Assembly (NCBI RefSeq): GCF_038592985.1
Contig: NZ_CP151951.1
Location: 1,665,001-1,729,000, forward strand
Length of the DNA stretch: 64,000 nucleotides
DNA from: Paenibacillus sp. FSL R10-2782
GTDB taxonomy: Bacteria; Bacillota; Bacilli; Paenibacillales; Paenibacillaceae
Reading direction: 5' to 3'
A model generated the notes under the pieces. That model had not been told where the DNA came from, searched no databases, and saw only the letters and a program-made list of their open reading frames with translations. Shown one piece after another: positions 44,426 through 54,310 of this stretch (position 1 is its first letter; each line of letters begins with the position of its first letter). Position numbers and translations under genes: made by a program.

Positions 44426-45679
44426 ATGCAATATTCCTTTGCTTCACGAACTGCTGCAATGTTGGCTTCTCCAGTGCGTCATATCCGGGAAAATGCGAGA
44501 AGACACTCCTTTATATCTTTGGCTGAAGAATTGCCTGCACAAGAGCTGTTTCCGGTGAAGCTGCTGGAAGAAGCGGCTCATGATGTATTTGGTTCTGGCC
44601 CTGACGCCCTCCAGTATGGTGAACCGGAGGGCTATTTTCCTTTGCGGGCGTGGCTTGCAGGAGAGTGGGAACAGCGCAAAGGAGTTAGAGTGCCACCAGG
44701 TCAAATTCTCCTGACAACAGGTAGTCAGCAGGCCATTGACCTGATTGTAAGGCTGATGGTGGATGAACGCGACCCAGTGTTAGTCGAAAATCCGACGTCG
44801 CCCGGGTGTCTGCAAGTGCTCTCAATGCAAGGAGCGCAGATCGTTCCCGTTGAATCTGATGGAGAAGGTGTGCGTCTGGATCAGCTTGAAGGCTTAATCA
44901 TTCGCCATCATCCCAAGCTTTTTTTTGCCACACCCACGTTTACGAACCCGACCGGTTCCTTATGGAGCGCGGCAAGACGTCAGGAAATTTTGGAGCTGTG
45001 CAGGCGCCATCAGGTGCTGATCGTGGAGGACGACTCTTACGGGGAGCTACATTTTAAACAAAAAAATGAATCCGGCGACAAGAGCCCGCATGGGCAAAGC
45101 CGGAAATTTGCAGAAGCCTATCCTTCGCTATTCGCGCTGGATCATGCGGGACAGGGAGGTCAGGTGCTATATATCGGTTCATTCAACAAAACGGTTGCGC
45201 CCGCATTGAGAACTGGATGGGCGGCAGGCCCCGCCCCGTTGATCGAAGGTATGTACGCTTTGAAGCAGTTGGCCGATATGCAGTCCAGTACGATGAACCA
45301 GCGGCTCCTGTTCCAGTTGCTGACCAGCTCGCGTTTTCAATGGCACGAGCATTTAGCCATGCTGAACAAAGAGTACTCGACACGTCTGCAATTAATTCTG
45401 GAGCTGCTCAAGCGTCCATTTTGGAGAGATGTGATGTACCATATTCCGTCTGGCGGCATGTATGTGTGGGTTCGGTTGCCCGATGGGCTGGATAGCGCAT
45501 TGCTGCTAAAGGCGGCCTTACCCAAGGGTGTAGCCTTTATGCCGGGAGAGTTATGTGCGGTTGGCAGCGAAGGCGCGTCCCATATCCGCCTGAACTTCAG
45601 CCATCCGGGCCGCGAGCAGTTACTTATGGGCATGAATTTGATCGGTGAGACGATCAGTGAATTTACTGCACGAAGCTAG
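44426..45679 (+). CDS. PLP-dependent aminotransferase, MocR-like without DNA-binding domain
   Basis: About 417 residues, fold-type I: LLTTGSQQAIDLIVRLM, TPTFTNPTGSLW, VEDDSYGELHF and the PLP lysine in YIGSFNKTVAPALRTGW. Sequence resembles the aminotransferase half of MocR regulators and 2-aminoadipate transaminase (LysN). No winged helix is present, so an enzyme is likely. AGGAGG sits 6 bases before ATG 44426. It follows the ComA-like gene by 50 bases and may be cotranscribed. Substrate unknown. Confidence 0.83.
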   Translation: MQYSFASRTAAMLASPVRHIRENARRHSFISLAEELPAQELFPVKLLEEAAHDVFGSGPDALQYGEPEGYFPLRAWLAGEWEQRKGVRVPPGQILLTTGSQQAIDLIVRLMVDERDPVLVENPTSPGCLQVLSMQGAQIVPVESDGEGVRLDQLEGLIIRHHPKLFFATPTFTNPTGSLWSAARRQEILELCRRHQVLIVEDDSYGELHFKQKNESGDKSPHGQSRKFAEAYPSLFALDHAGQGGQVLYIGSFNKTVAPALRTGWAAGPAPLIEGMYALKQLADMQSSTMNQRLLFQLLTSSRFQWHEHLAMLNKEYSTRLQLILELLKRPFWRDVMYHIPSGGMYVWVRLPDGLDSALLLKAALPKGVAFMPGELCAVGSEGASHIRLNFSHPGREQLLMGMNLIGETISEFTARS

Positions 45680-45797
45680 CTGGGGCCGAATGATCTGCTT
45701 GCTGTAGTCGGGCTTCCGGCACTCGTAGTGCGAACAGTAAGAGGTAGGTTTTCAGTGAATGTCTGCATCGGAGTTCCAGAAGCAAGCGGCGGGATTT

Positions 45798-46628
45798 TCA
45801 GCGATCCTCCGCATTCGTAGTGGCAGAGTACGCGGCTGACGCTTCCGCGATTCGCCGTTGTCCGCCGCCGTCATCTAGCTCTACAGCCTTGCCAGCGCCC
45901 GTTTCGGCGCCTTGCTCTTGCAGTACCGCCGCATACTCGCTCAGGGCAACCTCGCCAAACGGGGTCAGCCTGTAGCGGCCACGGGCTACGCGCTCAAACC
46001 AGCCGTAGTAGTTGCGCTGGAGCACGGCTGCGGCCCCGCTGACGGCTGCTGTACGGGCGAGCTGCGCCGGTGCGGCTTCCCCCAGATTCTGCAAGGCCGC
46101 GGCTACGCGCAGCGCCTTTTCCCGGTAGGCCGTGACCAGCTTGTGCCGGGTACTGCCGCCGGTGTTGTGGTCGCCGCTGCGCGCGTGAAATTCTCGCAGC
46201 AGCTTTTCCTTGCGCGAGCCGGTGCGGGGTGTCGCTGTTTTGCGGTTACCACCGCTCGTGCCCGCAGGCTTGCAAAGCACCTCAACGAGCGGCGGCTTGG
46301 TCTTGTAATGGGTGACGGTGAGCAAGCCGAGTCCCAACTGGCGACACAGTCCGACCAGCTCGCTCCAGCGCTGATTGACAGCCCCTTTTTTCGCACGGTT
46401 TCGTTCCACCGCCACATATACATTGCTGCTTAGCTTCAGGCGCTGCATGCCTTGCAGCACAAGCGCCAGATTGAACGTCTTTTTAATCTCCACAATCAGT
46501 GGCTCCTGCTGTTCCGGCTTTATACCTACCAAATCGCAGTTACGCACTTCTCCCTTGATTTCATATCCCAAGCTCTCAAAAAAGGCTTTGACCGGAGCGT
46601 ACAGCTCTGTCTCATGCCGAACCGCCAT
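45798..46628 (-). CDS. DUF2161-family PD-(D/E)XK nuclease-like protein
   Basis: 276 residues. The N-terminal third has a PD-(D/E)XK-like core: E in HETELYAPVKAFFESLGY, D in EVRNCDLVGI and the EIK in LIVEIKKTFN. This agrees with DUF2161, predicted nuclease-fold proteins of unknown role. The C-terminal half has a winged-helix look and is Ala/Gly/Arg-rich, encoded by DNA clearly richer in G+C than its neighbours. Monocistronic. Confidence 0.8.
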   Translation of the reverse strand: MAVRHETELYAPVKAFFESLGYEIKGEVRNCDLVGIKPEQQEPLIVEIKKTFNLALVLQGMQRLKLSSNVYVAVERNRAKKGAVNQRWSELVGLCRQLGLGLLTVTHYKTKPPLVEVLCKPAGTSGGNRKTATPRTGSRKEKLLREFHARSGDHNTGGSTRHKLVTAYREKALRVAAALQNLGEAAPAQLARTAAVSGAAAVLQRNYYGWFERVARGRYRLTPFGEVALSEYAAVLQEQGAETGAGKAVELDDGGGQRRIAEASAAYSATTNAEDR

Positions 46629-46909
46629 GCTTCTCTCGCTCCTTTATCCCATTATTCCGAGCTTTTATTGTACCATAATGTGTCAGTTCCGCGTCGTTGT
46701 TGTTTATTTTAGCACAGTGTATCTCTCTGTTTTTCGAAAAAGCAGAGGAACCTGTCACAAAAAAAGGTCAATTCTGAACTCAATCTGCATAGGTATGTAT
46801 TACACTTTTTTTAAGAGGATTGCATCATATCCTGAAAGGCGTGACGAGTGAAGCCATTAACCATCCAGAGTGGAGGATAGTCATTACGCAGTCATGGGAG
46901 GAACCGAGC

Positions 46910-48805
46910 ATGAATATTTTTGAACGCGTTGCGGAGTACCGGGCGGAAAACAACCGTCTGGCCTGGAGCGGCACTTTTAGAGAGTATATCGAGATACTCA
47001 AGAAAGACCCGACGCCGGCGATGACCGCTCATGCACGGGTTTACAAGATGATTGAATCTTTTGGTGTAGAAGAGATTGGGGGACATAAGCGATATAAATT
47101 TTTCGAGCAGGAGATTTTTGGGCTGGACCGGGCGCTGGAAAAGCTGGTGGAGGAATACTTCCATTCCTCAGCTCGGCGACTGGATGTGCGCAAACGTATT
47201 CTTCTCTTGATGGGACCCGTCAGTGGGGGGAAATCGACACTGGTCACCTTGCTAAAACGTGGTCTGGAGAAATTTTCGAGAACGGATCAGGGGGCGGTGT
47301 ACGCCATTGAAGGCTGCCCCATGCACGAAGATCCGCTTCATCTCATCCCTCATGAACTGCGTCCGGATTTTGAAAAGGAGCTTGGCGTCCGAATTGAAGG
47401 CAATCTGTGCCCATCCTGCCAGATGAGATTGCGTACAGAATTTGAAGGAGATATTGAAAAGGTCCGCGTGGAGCGGGTGTTTATATCGGAAGAAAATCGG
47501 ATTGGCATCGGCACGTTCAGTCCTTCGGATCCGAAATCACAGGATATTGCTGATTTGACGGGCAGTATCGACTTTTCTACAATTACGGAGTATGGCTCGG
47601 AATCCGATCCGCGTGCGTATCGTTTTGACGGAGAATTGAACAAAGCCAATCGTGGACTGATGGAGTTTCAGGAGATGCTGAAATGCGATGAGAAGTTTTT
47701 GTGGAATTTGCTGTCTCTGACCCAGGAGGGTAATTTTAAAGCGGGGCGTTTTGCGTTAATCAGTGCAGATGAGCTGATCGTTGCCCATACCAATGAATCG
47801 GAGTATAGAAGCTTTATCTCGAACAAAAAGAATGAGGCTCTGCAATCGCGGATGATCGTGATGCCGATTCCTTACAATCTTAAAGTTTCGGAAGAAGAAA
47901 AAATTTACGCCAAGCTCATTGAACAAAGCGACATGAAGCATATTCACATCGCCCCTCATGCGCTGCGGACGGCTGCTATTTTCTCTGTACTTACCCGCTT
48001 GAAGGAGACGAAGAAGCAGGGCATGGATCTGGTCAAAAAGATGCGTATGTATGATGGAGAAGAGGTGGAAGGCTACAAGGCGGCCGATCTGAAGGAAATG
48101 CAAAATGAGTTTCTGGAGGAAGGCATGTCCGGGGTAGATCCAAGGTACGTCATCAACCGCATTTCCAGTGCGCTCATTAAACAAAATGTAGAATCCATCA
48201 ATGCACTGGACATTTTACGAGCCATCAAGGATGGTCTGGATCAGCATGCTTCCATTACGAAGGAGGAAAGGGAGCGCTATCTGAATTTCATTTCCGTGGC
48301 CCGTAAGGAGTATGACGAACTGGCGAAAAAAGAAGTCCAGAAGGCCTTTGTGTATTCGTTCGAGGAATCAGCGAAGACACTGTTCGACAACTATCTGGAT
48401 AACATCGAAGCCTTCTGCAATTGGGTGAAAATCCGCGACCCGCTTACGGATGAAGAACTCGACCCGGATGAGCGGCTGATGCGTTCGATCGAAGAGCAGA
48501 TTGGGGTATCAGAAAATGCGAAAAAGGCGTTCCGCGAAGAAATTCTCATCCGGATTTCCGCTTACTCACGCAAGGGACGCAAGTTCGAATATCATCATCA
48601 TGATCGGCTGAGAGAAGCGATTGAGAAAAAGCTGTTCGCTGATTTGAAGGATATTGTGAAAATTACGACCTCGACCAAAACACCTGATGCTAATCAGCTC
48701 AAACGCATGAATGAGGTGATTAAGCGATTGATTGAGGAACACGGTTATACAGGTGCCAGTGCCAACGACCTGCTCAGGTATGTAGGAAGTCTGTTGAATC
48801 GATAA
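46910..48805 (+). CDS. prkA: PrkA-family serine kinase / AAA+ protease
   Basis: 631 residues: N-terminal AAA domain with Walker A at 102-110 (GPVSGGKST) and a C-terminal PrkA kinase-like domain. CPSC near residue 164 could bind a metal. Known in B. subtilis as a mother-cell sporulation protein that works with YhbH and SpoVR (YeaG-YeaH-YcgB in E. coli). Here it lies about 6 kb from spoVR-yhbH rather than beside them. ATG 46910 has GGGAGG 7 bases upstream. Confidence 0.93.
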   Translation: MNIFERVAEYRAENNRLAWSGTFREYIEILKKDPTPAMTAHARVYKMIESFGVEEIGGHKRYKFFEQEIFGLDRALEKLVEEYFHSSARRLDVRKRILLLMGPVSGGKSTLVTLLKRGLEKFSRTDQGAVYAIEGCPMHEDPLHLIPHELRPDFEKELGVRIEGNLCPSCQMRLRTEFEGDIEKVRVERVFISEENRIGIGTFSPSDPKSQDIADLTGSIDFSTITEYGSESDPRAYRFDGELNKANRGLMEFQEMLKCDEKFLWNLLSLTQEGNFKAGRFALISADELIVAHTNESEYRSFISNKKNEALQSRMIVMPIPYNLKVSEEEKIYAKLIEQSDMKHIHIAPHALRTAAIFSVLTRLKETKKQGMDLVKKMRMYDGEEVEGYKAADLKEMQNEFLEEGMSGVDPRYVINRISSALIKQNVESINALDILRAIKDGLDQHASITKEERERYLNFISVARKEYDELAKKEVQKAFVYSFEESAKTLFDNYLDNIEAFCNWVKIRDPLTDEELDPDERLMRSIEEQIGVSENAKKAFREEILIRISAYSRKGRKFEYHHHDRLREAIEKKLFADLKDIVKITTSTKTPDANQLKRMNEVIKRLIEEHGYTGASANDLLRYVGSLLNR

Positions 48806-48911
48806 AAATCGGTAAGCTTAAGGTAAGCAAAAGCAATAGGCTGGAGTAATGAGTTGTGATGGACGGCGTCGTAGCTGAACAGAGATATTTATCGGCTGCG
48901 TAGCCTATGAG

Positions 48912-48966
48912 GAATCCGGTAGCAAGCACTGGGAGCTTCAAGTGCTTGTTACCGGATTCTTTTTTA
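48912..48966 (+). terminator. prkA terminator
   Basis: GAATCCGGTA and CAAGCACT arms with matching AGTGCTTG and TACCGGATTC, then TTTTTT. A strong long hairpin. Confidence 0.9.
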
Positions 48967-49111
48967 TCATGAAGGAGTTATCTCAGGTGCTTGTCCATCA
49001 TGGATATGTGAAAAGTCACAGTGAATCCACTAAATTATAACACTTTCCAAAAATGCGCCGATAAATATGGTAATGTTAAATGGATGTAAACTAATTATTT
49101 GGAGGAACCAT

Positions 49112-50128
49112 ATGATTGATGTAGCTGAAAGTAGATTAAAACAGATTCAATATATTGGAATCACAGATGATGATTTGGCCTTATTGCATCTCCATCAGGA
49201 TTTGTTCCAATCTATTGTGGATGAGGTGGTGGATCGATTTTATGATCATGTGGAGAAGGTCCCGCACCTCATGTCGATTATCTCCAAATGGTCCAATATT
49301 GAACGTTTAAAGAAAACACAACGAGAATACTGGCTTTCTCTGGCAGATGGGAAAATAGATGAACCATTTATAGAGCACCGTCTTTTTGTAGGTCAGGTGC
49401 ATTCCCGCATTGGTCTGTCCTCGGATTATTATTTGGGCACATACATAACTTACTTGGACATTGCAGTAGATATTTTGAAGCATTCGGGGATCGACGATTG
49501 GTATCCGATTGTTCACGCTCTTTCCAAAATGTTCAATCTGGACTCCCAGCTTGTGCTGGAAGCTTATCAGAAGAAGGAAAAGGAGCAAATTAACGAGCTG
49601 GCCGCTGAGCAGACACAAGTATTAACCGTTGTTTCCCGAATTGCTCAAAATTTGACTGGTATGATTGCTGAATTGCGTGAAAATACAGATAATATAGCAG
49701 ATAGTGCCCGTACAACAGCCTCTTCGCAGGAACATACGGAAGAATTGGTACAGCAGTTGGGCGATGAGATCAAGCATATTGAGCAGATGAGCGGCACGAT
49801 TCGCGAGCTGTCGGATCAGACACACTTGCTGGGGCTGAATGCGGCGATTGAAGCAGCACATGCGCAGGAAGCAGGGCGAGGGTTTCAAATTGTGGCACAG
49901 GAAGTACGCAAGCTGGCATCCAATTCCAAGCAGGCGCAGGAGCAAATTCAGGGCAAGGTACTGGATATAGCCCGTATGTTGAACAGTGTGCAATCCGAAA
50001 CGGCTGCCACAACAGCCAGCGCCCGACAACAGGCCTCCAGTTCTGAGGAATTGGCTTCCTTCACAAAGCTGATCGAAAATATGGTGAAGGAATTGGAAAC
50101 GCTTCAACATCCCGGCGAAAGGATGTAG
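49112..50128 (+). CDS. hemAT: HemAT-like globin-coupled aerotaxis sensor
   Basis: 338 residues: an N-terminal protoglobin domain (about 1-165) with the proximal haem ligand His97 ([20 protein letters not shown]), then a soluble methyl-accepting signalling domain with the conserved hairpin [29 protein letters not shown]. No membrane segment, as in B. subtilis HemAT. The signalling coiled coil is short compared with typical MCPs, so output may differ from CheA coupling. Good SD GGAGGAACC. Confidence 0.88.
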   Translation: MIDVAESRLKQIQYIGITDDDLALLHLHQDLFQSIVDEVVDRFYDHVEKVPHLMSIISKWSNIERLKKTQREYWLSLADGKIDEPFIEHRLFVGQVHSRIGLSSDYYLGTYITYLDIAVDILKHSGIDDWYPIVHALSKMFNLDSQLVLEAYQKKEKEQINELAAEQTQVLTVVSRIAQNLTGMIAELRENTDNIADSARTTASSQEHTEELVQQLGDEIKHIEQMSGTIRELSDQTHLLGLNAAIEAAHAQEAGRGFQIVAQEVRKLASNSKQAQEQIQGKVLDIARMLNSVQSETAATTASARQQASSSEELASFTKLIENMVKELETLQHPGERM

Positions 50129-50234
50129 TTGTGAGAGGATAGAATGAGTTGTATCCCTGGGAGAGCTTTTTGAGGAAAATAACGCTCTCCCTCCATGGCG
50201 GTCCAAGCAACGCAACCGAGGAAGAGCGTAATAT

Positions 50235-51104
50235 TTAAAAGGCAGTGTTTTTTTTCCAATCAGTATGAGCCGCAAATACCCTTTTCCATAACTCGTCCCG
50301 TTCCTGGTGACTATAGTTAACAAGCGGCTCACCAAACACATCTGCCAACACTTCCAGCCACTGCGATTTATGATCCAGCTCTATTTTTTTCAATCCGTTC
50401 AGCCCGTGGTTTTTCCAAATGCAGCCTCTTAGTTCATTCGTTTCTAATGCTTGTCTTTGCCGAATCAGAAACAGGTTGAACCATGGAGAATCCGCTGAGC
50501 GGCTATAGAAATGATGCTTTGGCATAAACTCTTCCAGATCCCGAACAACCGCAGGGTCATAATCAACGCCAACAAATGAAGCCAGCGAATCATGCTCTAG
50601 CCGCCAGCCAATTGCAACAACCCCGGACTCCGTAACCTTATATTGAAGAGGGGCTTGTTCATAAGTGCCCATACGGAGTGGAACAGGCTCATATGGCATA
50701 TCGCCTAAACCAACATCAACAATCCATACTTCATCTTCGTGCTGCTCATTTAGCAAGTTAACGGTTAACCCAAGGTGAAATGAATTGATGCGTGGCTCTG
50801 CCCCTAAAGGTTGAACCCCGGCACGATGCAGGCAGACTTTGTAGCCTAGCGAATGTAGTAGTGCACTGAAGGCACCATTCAGATGAAAACAATAACCGCT
50901 TCTCCCCTGTAAAATAAGTTGAACGGATTCTTGGAAACCAATGGCCGCCGGCTTTCCTGCAAAAATGTCCACCGTTTGCCACGAGAGATGTTTCACATGG
51001 GCCTTATGCAGCTCAAATAAATAGGATTGGGTAGGAGGCAGAATGTCTTCAATTCCGATCCTGTTTAGATAAGCCTTTATCTCTTCTTTTGTCATGATGT
51101 ACAT
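50235..51104 (-). CDS. Arylamine N-acetyltransferase
   Basis: 289 residues with the complete catalytic triad Cys72 (GRSGYCFHLNGAF), His110 (SFHLGL) and Asp130 (VDVGLGD). Transfers acetyl from acetyl-CoA to arylamines or hydrazines. SD GAGGTG precedes the ATG. The 130 bases to its left contain a GGGAGAGC / GCTCTCCC hairpin (50159-50191) that may end hemAT or this gene's transcript. Confidence 0.92.
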   Translation of the reverse strand: MYIMTKEEIKAYLNRIGIEDILPPTQSYLFELHKAHVKHLSWQTVDIFAGKPAAIGFQESVQLILQGRSGYCFHLNGAFSALLHSLGYKVCLHRAGVQPLGAEPRINSFHLGLTVNLLNEQHEDEVWIVDVGLGDMPYEPVPLRMGTYEQAPLQYKVTESGVVAIGWRLEHDSLASFVGVDYDPAVVRDLEEFMPKHHFYSRSADSPWFNLFLIRQRQALETNELRGCIWKNHGLNGLKKIELDHKSQWLEVLADVFGEPLVNYSHQERDELWKRVFAAHTDWKKNTAF

Positions 51105-51292
51105 GTGCAGTCACCTCTATTGTTAGTTTCCCCAATTCTCTTTTCGGAACTAATGATCCTTGAGTCTTATCCTCATTGTAGAAGGGGGGCGTACTGATAA
51201 CAATGCTATAAATTTTTGATTGTACCGGTACAATCAGTAAGTGGATTCGGTTCAGTGGCATGTAGATTTCCCATAAATCGTTGTCAGAACAT

Positions 51293-51325
51293 AAAAAAAC
51301 AGACCGTTTCGTCAGGTCTGTTTTC
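51293..51325 (-). terminator. Terminator of the CotS-like pair
   Basis: On the minus strand AACAGACC / GGTCTGTT followed by a T-run. It also looks usable on the plus strand. Confidence 0.8.
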
Positions 51326-51348
51326 TTGTTTAGTTACAAGCCGACAGA

Positions 51349-52245
51349 TTATATCAGCGCTCTAAGCTCACGTCGGTATTTGTTTAGCTGTGCGAATGAT
51401 GGAATAACACGTTTGGCAGAACGGATGCCGCCTATTCTGATGTTGCGGACCACATGATAGGGAGAGATCAAAAGCGTGTGAAGCAAATGTAAATCATGGG
51501 TGCTCAACGGACGATATCGTTGATAGTAGTCGACCGCGCGCAGCATATTGGTCCCGTTCCAAAGAGAATTTCGATGTAGAAGATGGGATAAGTCTTTCAT
51601 TCTTACGTGCAGGGAGCAATTTTCAAAATCGATTAAATGGATCTTGAGCCGTCTATCTTTAATCAGATTGGGGTAATTGTAATCGCCATGTATACATGCG
51701 CCTGCTTTTTGCTCCGAGACGATTGCTTCTCGAACCTTGGGCTGCTGTAAATGATTCGACACTTCTTCACAGAGAGCCACAAGATGTGCTGTGCCTTTGT
51801 AGGGACTGAGGCGTTTTTTGTATCCAGCTATTTCATCACCCAAGCCCTCGTAACGTATTCTGGCTGTGGGAGCTTCGGCGACAGGAAAGCCTACGGCGCT
51901 GGAGTGAAATTTGGCTAAGGTGGAAATTCCCTTTTTGAAATCTATTTTTTTGATGAAATTTGGTCTTCGTCCATCCACCCAATTGGTTAACGTATACGAA
52001 ATGCCTGCATGGGTCATATAAGCGGTTTTCTGCACTGTCGGATAGACCTTTTGGCTACGGGTAAACCCGCGCTCATCCAGGAAGGACAACACACGTGTAA
52101 TAAAACGAATTTCATCCTCCGGGAAGTTGTAGGGCTTTAAACAATAGGTCATGTTGGCGGTCTCAATCTTGTATATGTCCTTCACTTGACGAGTATGTTG
52201 AATTTTGATTCCGTACATCTGCTCAACGTTCGATAAAATCGACAT
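51349..52245 (-). CDS. CotS-family spore coat kinase-like protein (copy 1)
   Basis: About 298 residues of an aminoglycoside-kinase-like fold. The catalytic loop is in CIHGDYNYPNLI and the metal-binding aspartate in HLIDFENCS. It belongs to the CotS/YtaA/YutH group of spore coat proteins. ATG 52245 has AGTGAGG upstream. It lies 18 bases downstream of a second family member. Confidence 0.83.
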   Translation of the reverse strand: MSILSNVEQMYGIKIQHTRQVKDIYKIETANMTYCLKPYNFPEDEIRFITRVLSFLDERGFTRSQKVYPTVQKTAYMTHAGISYTLTNWVDGRRPNFIKKIDFKKGISTLAKFHSSAVGFPVAEAPTARIRYEGLGDEIAGYKKRLSPYKGTAHLVALCEEVSNHLQQPKVREAIVSEQKAGACIHGDYNYPNLIKDRRLKIHLIDFENCSLHVRMKDLSHLLHRNSLWNGTNMLRAVDYYQRYRPLSTHDLHLLHTLLISPYHVVRNIRIGGIRSAKRVIPSFAQLNKYRRELRALI

Positions 52246-52263
52246 TTTGATCCTCACTTTCTG

Positions 52264-53271
52264 TTATGCATGGGCCCATTCCTGCAAAATACGAATGATT
52301 TGCAAACGAAGGGGCCACGATTGATCCCAATTGTCCAAGATCTCGCGGTCTCTTGATCGAGTCGGGTGTAGGGAGGCGTGCCATGCTTCACGTGGCAGCT
52401 TATATAAGGCTGTAACCATTTTTCGTTCAGTTCGGTTTAGTGGTTTGCGTTTTTGGTATCCCTTCAACAAGGATTGCACAAATTCAGGATTGAATTGGGT
52501 CGTATTCATAAGGGCCTTCGCCAGATCTGCATAGACTGAGCCGACCTTAACCCGATCCCAATCAATGATTTTAAGTTGATCATCATCTGAAATCATGACA
52601 TTGGGGATCGTGATGTCGCTGTGTATCAAAGAGGGGAAACGGTTTTCCTTCTGAAGCAGCTTAACAATGGATGTGTCCTGCAAATCCTTCCATGCCTGTC
52701 TAGCTAAACGTTTGCAGTTTTTTCCATGAGTGCTGTACCAGTTGCGGTATTCTTTGTCATGACGACTGATTTGTGTTATTTTTCGTTGAAAAAGACGGTC
52801 CTGTTTTTTCCATATTCGCAATTGTTGTAACGTAGGGGATTTCCCCCTTCCAATCTGATGCAAGCCAGTGGACGTGGCGTGAAGCGTGGCAAGTGCCCAC
52901 CCAAGCTTTTCGAAATCTTCAGCATTTTCCAATCCCCGCCCCTTGATCCACTGACTCATATAAAATGGCGTTCCTTGAAATAAAGTCCATAGCTTCCCGG
53001 AATGTATTGGGAGCCACGCGGGCATGTAGCTGTACTTTCTCTTTTTCAAAAGCCTGATCATGCTTGCTGCCTGCTCCATCTGCTGGATTGTATTGGAGTG
53101 GATCATCTTAGTACGGTTAAAGGGCTTTAATGCATAAGTTCCCTTTTTCGTTTTTACCTGGATTACTGCATTTTTTCGGTACATGGATGAGACCAAGCTT
53201 GATTTTAACGGGATCAGGCCAAAACGACTGGTGATTTTGCGAATCTGTGCTTTGGTATAGGATTTCGCCAT
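52264..53271 (-). CDS. CotS-family spore coat kinase-like protein (copy 2)
   Basis: 335 residues, same fold as the next gene: LIHSDITIPNVMI (catalytic Asp) and LKIIDWDRVKVGS (metal Asp). N-terminus is very basic. Likely a coat-associated small-molecule kinase or pseudokinase made in the mother cell. Forms a two-gene operon with copy 1; the pair has diverged, so it is not a recent duplication. Confidence 0.83.
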   Translation of the reverse strand: MAKSYTKAQIRKITSRFGLIPLKSSLVSSMYRKNAVIQVKTKKGTYALKPFNRTKMIHSNTIQQMEQAASMIRLLKKRKYSYMPAWLPIHSGKLWTLFQGTPFYMSQWIKGRGLENAEDFEKLGWALATLHATSTGLHQIGRGKSPTLQQLRIWKKQDRLFQRKITQISRHDKEYRNWYSTHGKNCKRLARQAWKDLQDTSIVKLLQKENRFPSLIHSDITIPNVMISDDDQLKIIDWDRVKVGSVYADLAKALMNTTQFNPEFVQSLLKGYQKRKPLNRTERKMVTALYKLPREAWHASLHPTRSRDREILDNWDQSWPLRLQIIRILQEWAHA

Positions 53272-53409
53272 AAGTACCTCGCTTGATTTGTGATTAAATA
53301 AAAAGGTAATCCTCTGTTAGTTATCAGTCTATTCATGATGGGGTAATAGGTGCTGTTTTAAAGGGCTATACACGTTCCTTCTAGATTTATGTTATATTTC
53401 TTTACATTA

Positions 53410-53436
53410 AAAAAACGTCTTTTCCTGAAAAGAGCG
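53410..53436 (-). terminator. Minus-strand hairpin with T-run, no obvious gene
   Basis: On the minus strand TCTTTTC AG GAAAAGA then CGTTTTTTT. It lies in the 317-base gap between the CotS-like pair and the next response regulator, with no minus-strand gene to its right. The same gap contains the regulator's promoter region (TACACT near 53489). Confidence 0.45.
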
Positions 53437-53588
53437 GTTTATTTTGCGTTCCATTCGGTAAAAGGTTTAGTTTTGTTTATTTTTTTGGTACACTATCCTG
53501 AAAATTAAGTTGAGACGAAGGTACTAAGCAGAGAGTGCGTCAACGCTGGGCAGACTTATGATCGGTCTTGTGGCAGGGAGGAAAAGAC

Positions 53589-54275
53589 ATGGATAAAAAA
53601 ATATTAATAGCGGACGATGAGCCCGGCATTCGCAATGCCTTGGCCTATGCGTTGCAAAGAGAAGGTTTTTTAGTAGAAACCGCTGTTGACGGGGAGGACG
53701 CATTGGAAAAAGTCCGTTTGTTTCACCCGGATGTGCTGGTGCTCGATGTGATGATGCCCAAGCTGGGCGGATATGAGGTGTGCCGTCGTTTGGAAAGTCG
53801 GAAGGGCATCGGTATTCTGCTGCTGACTGCCAAAAACGATATCGTGGACAAGGTGCTCGGGCTGGAACTGGGAGCGGATGATTTTATGAGCAAGCCCTTT
53901 GATCTGCGAGAGCTGCTCGCCCGCATCAAGGCGCTGGTACGGAGACTGGAACGGGAAGGAGCACCTGCGCAAGAGGGATCAGAAACGATACTTGGCCCGT
54001 TGCGAGTGCGTCCGTCCTGCAGGACGGCTGAACTGGAGGGAACAGTGCTGGAGCTGACACCCAAGGAGTTTGATGTGCTGGCACTTCTGGTGTCACACGC
54101 CGGGCGGGTGTACACACGGGACGAGCTGCTGGAGCAGGTATGGGGTTTCGATTATGCAGGTGGAACACGGACGGTGGACATTCACATCCAGCGCCTGCGC
54201 AAGAAGCTTGAGCCTTATCAGTCGTTATTGCAGACGGTATATGGAATTGGCTATAAGGCGGAAAAGATGCTGTGA
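53589..54275 (+). CDS. OmpR-family response regulator, orphaned
   Basis: 228 residues: receiver (ILIADDEPGIRNALAYAL, phosphoacceptor VLDVMMPKLGG, Lys in DFMSKPF) and winged helix (LTPKEFDVLALLVSHAGRV to YGIGYKAEKML). The stop overlaps a GTG by 1 base (CTGTGAACG), as expected for a following kinase gene, but that frame runs only about 13 plausible codons before entering unrelated DNA. The partner kinase therefore seems deleted. ATG 53589 follows GGGAGG. Confidence 0.9.
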   Translation: MDKKILIADDEPGIRNALAYALQREGFLVETAVDGEDALEKVRLFHPDVLVLDVMMPKLGGYEVCRRLESRKGIGILLLTAKNDIVDKVLGLELGADDFMSKPFDLRELLARIKALVRRLEREGAPAQEGSETILGPLRVRPSCRTAELEGTVLELTPKEFDVLALLVSHAGRVYTRDELLEQVWGFDYAGGTRTVDIHIQRLRKKLEPYQSLLQTVYGIGYKAEKML

Positions 54276-54310
54276 ACGAACGGCGGTTGCTTGGCGCTTG
54301 GCCCATCCAC

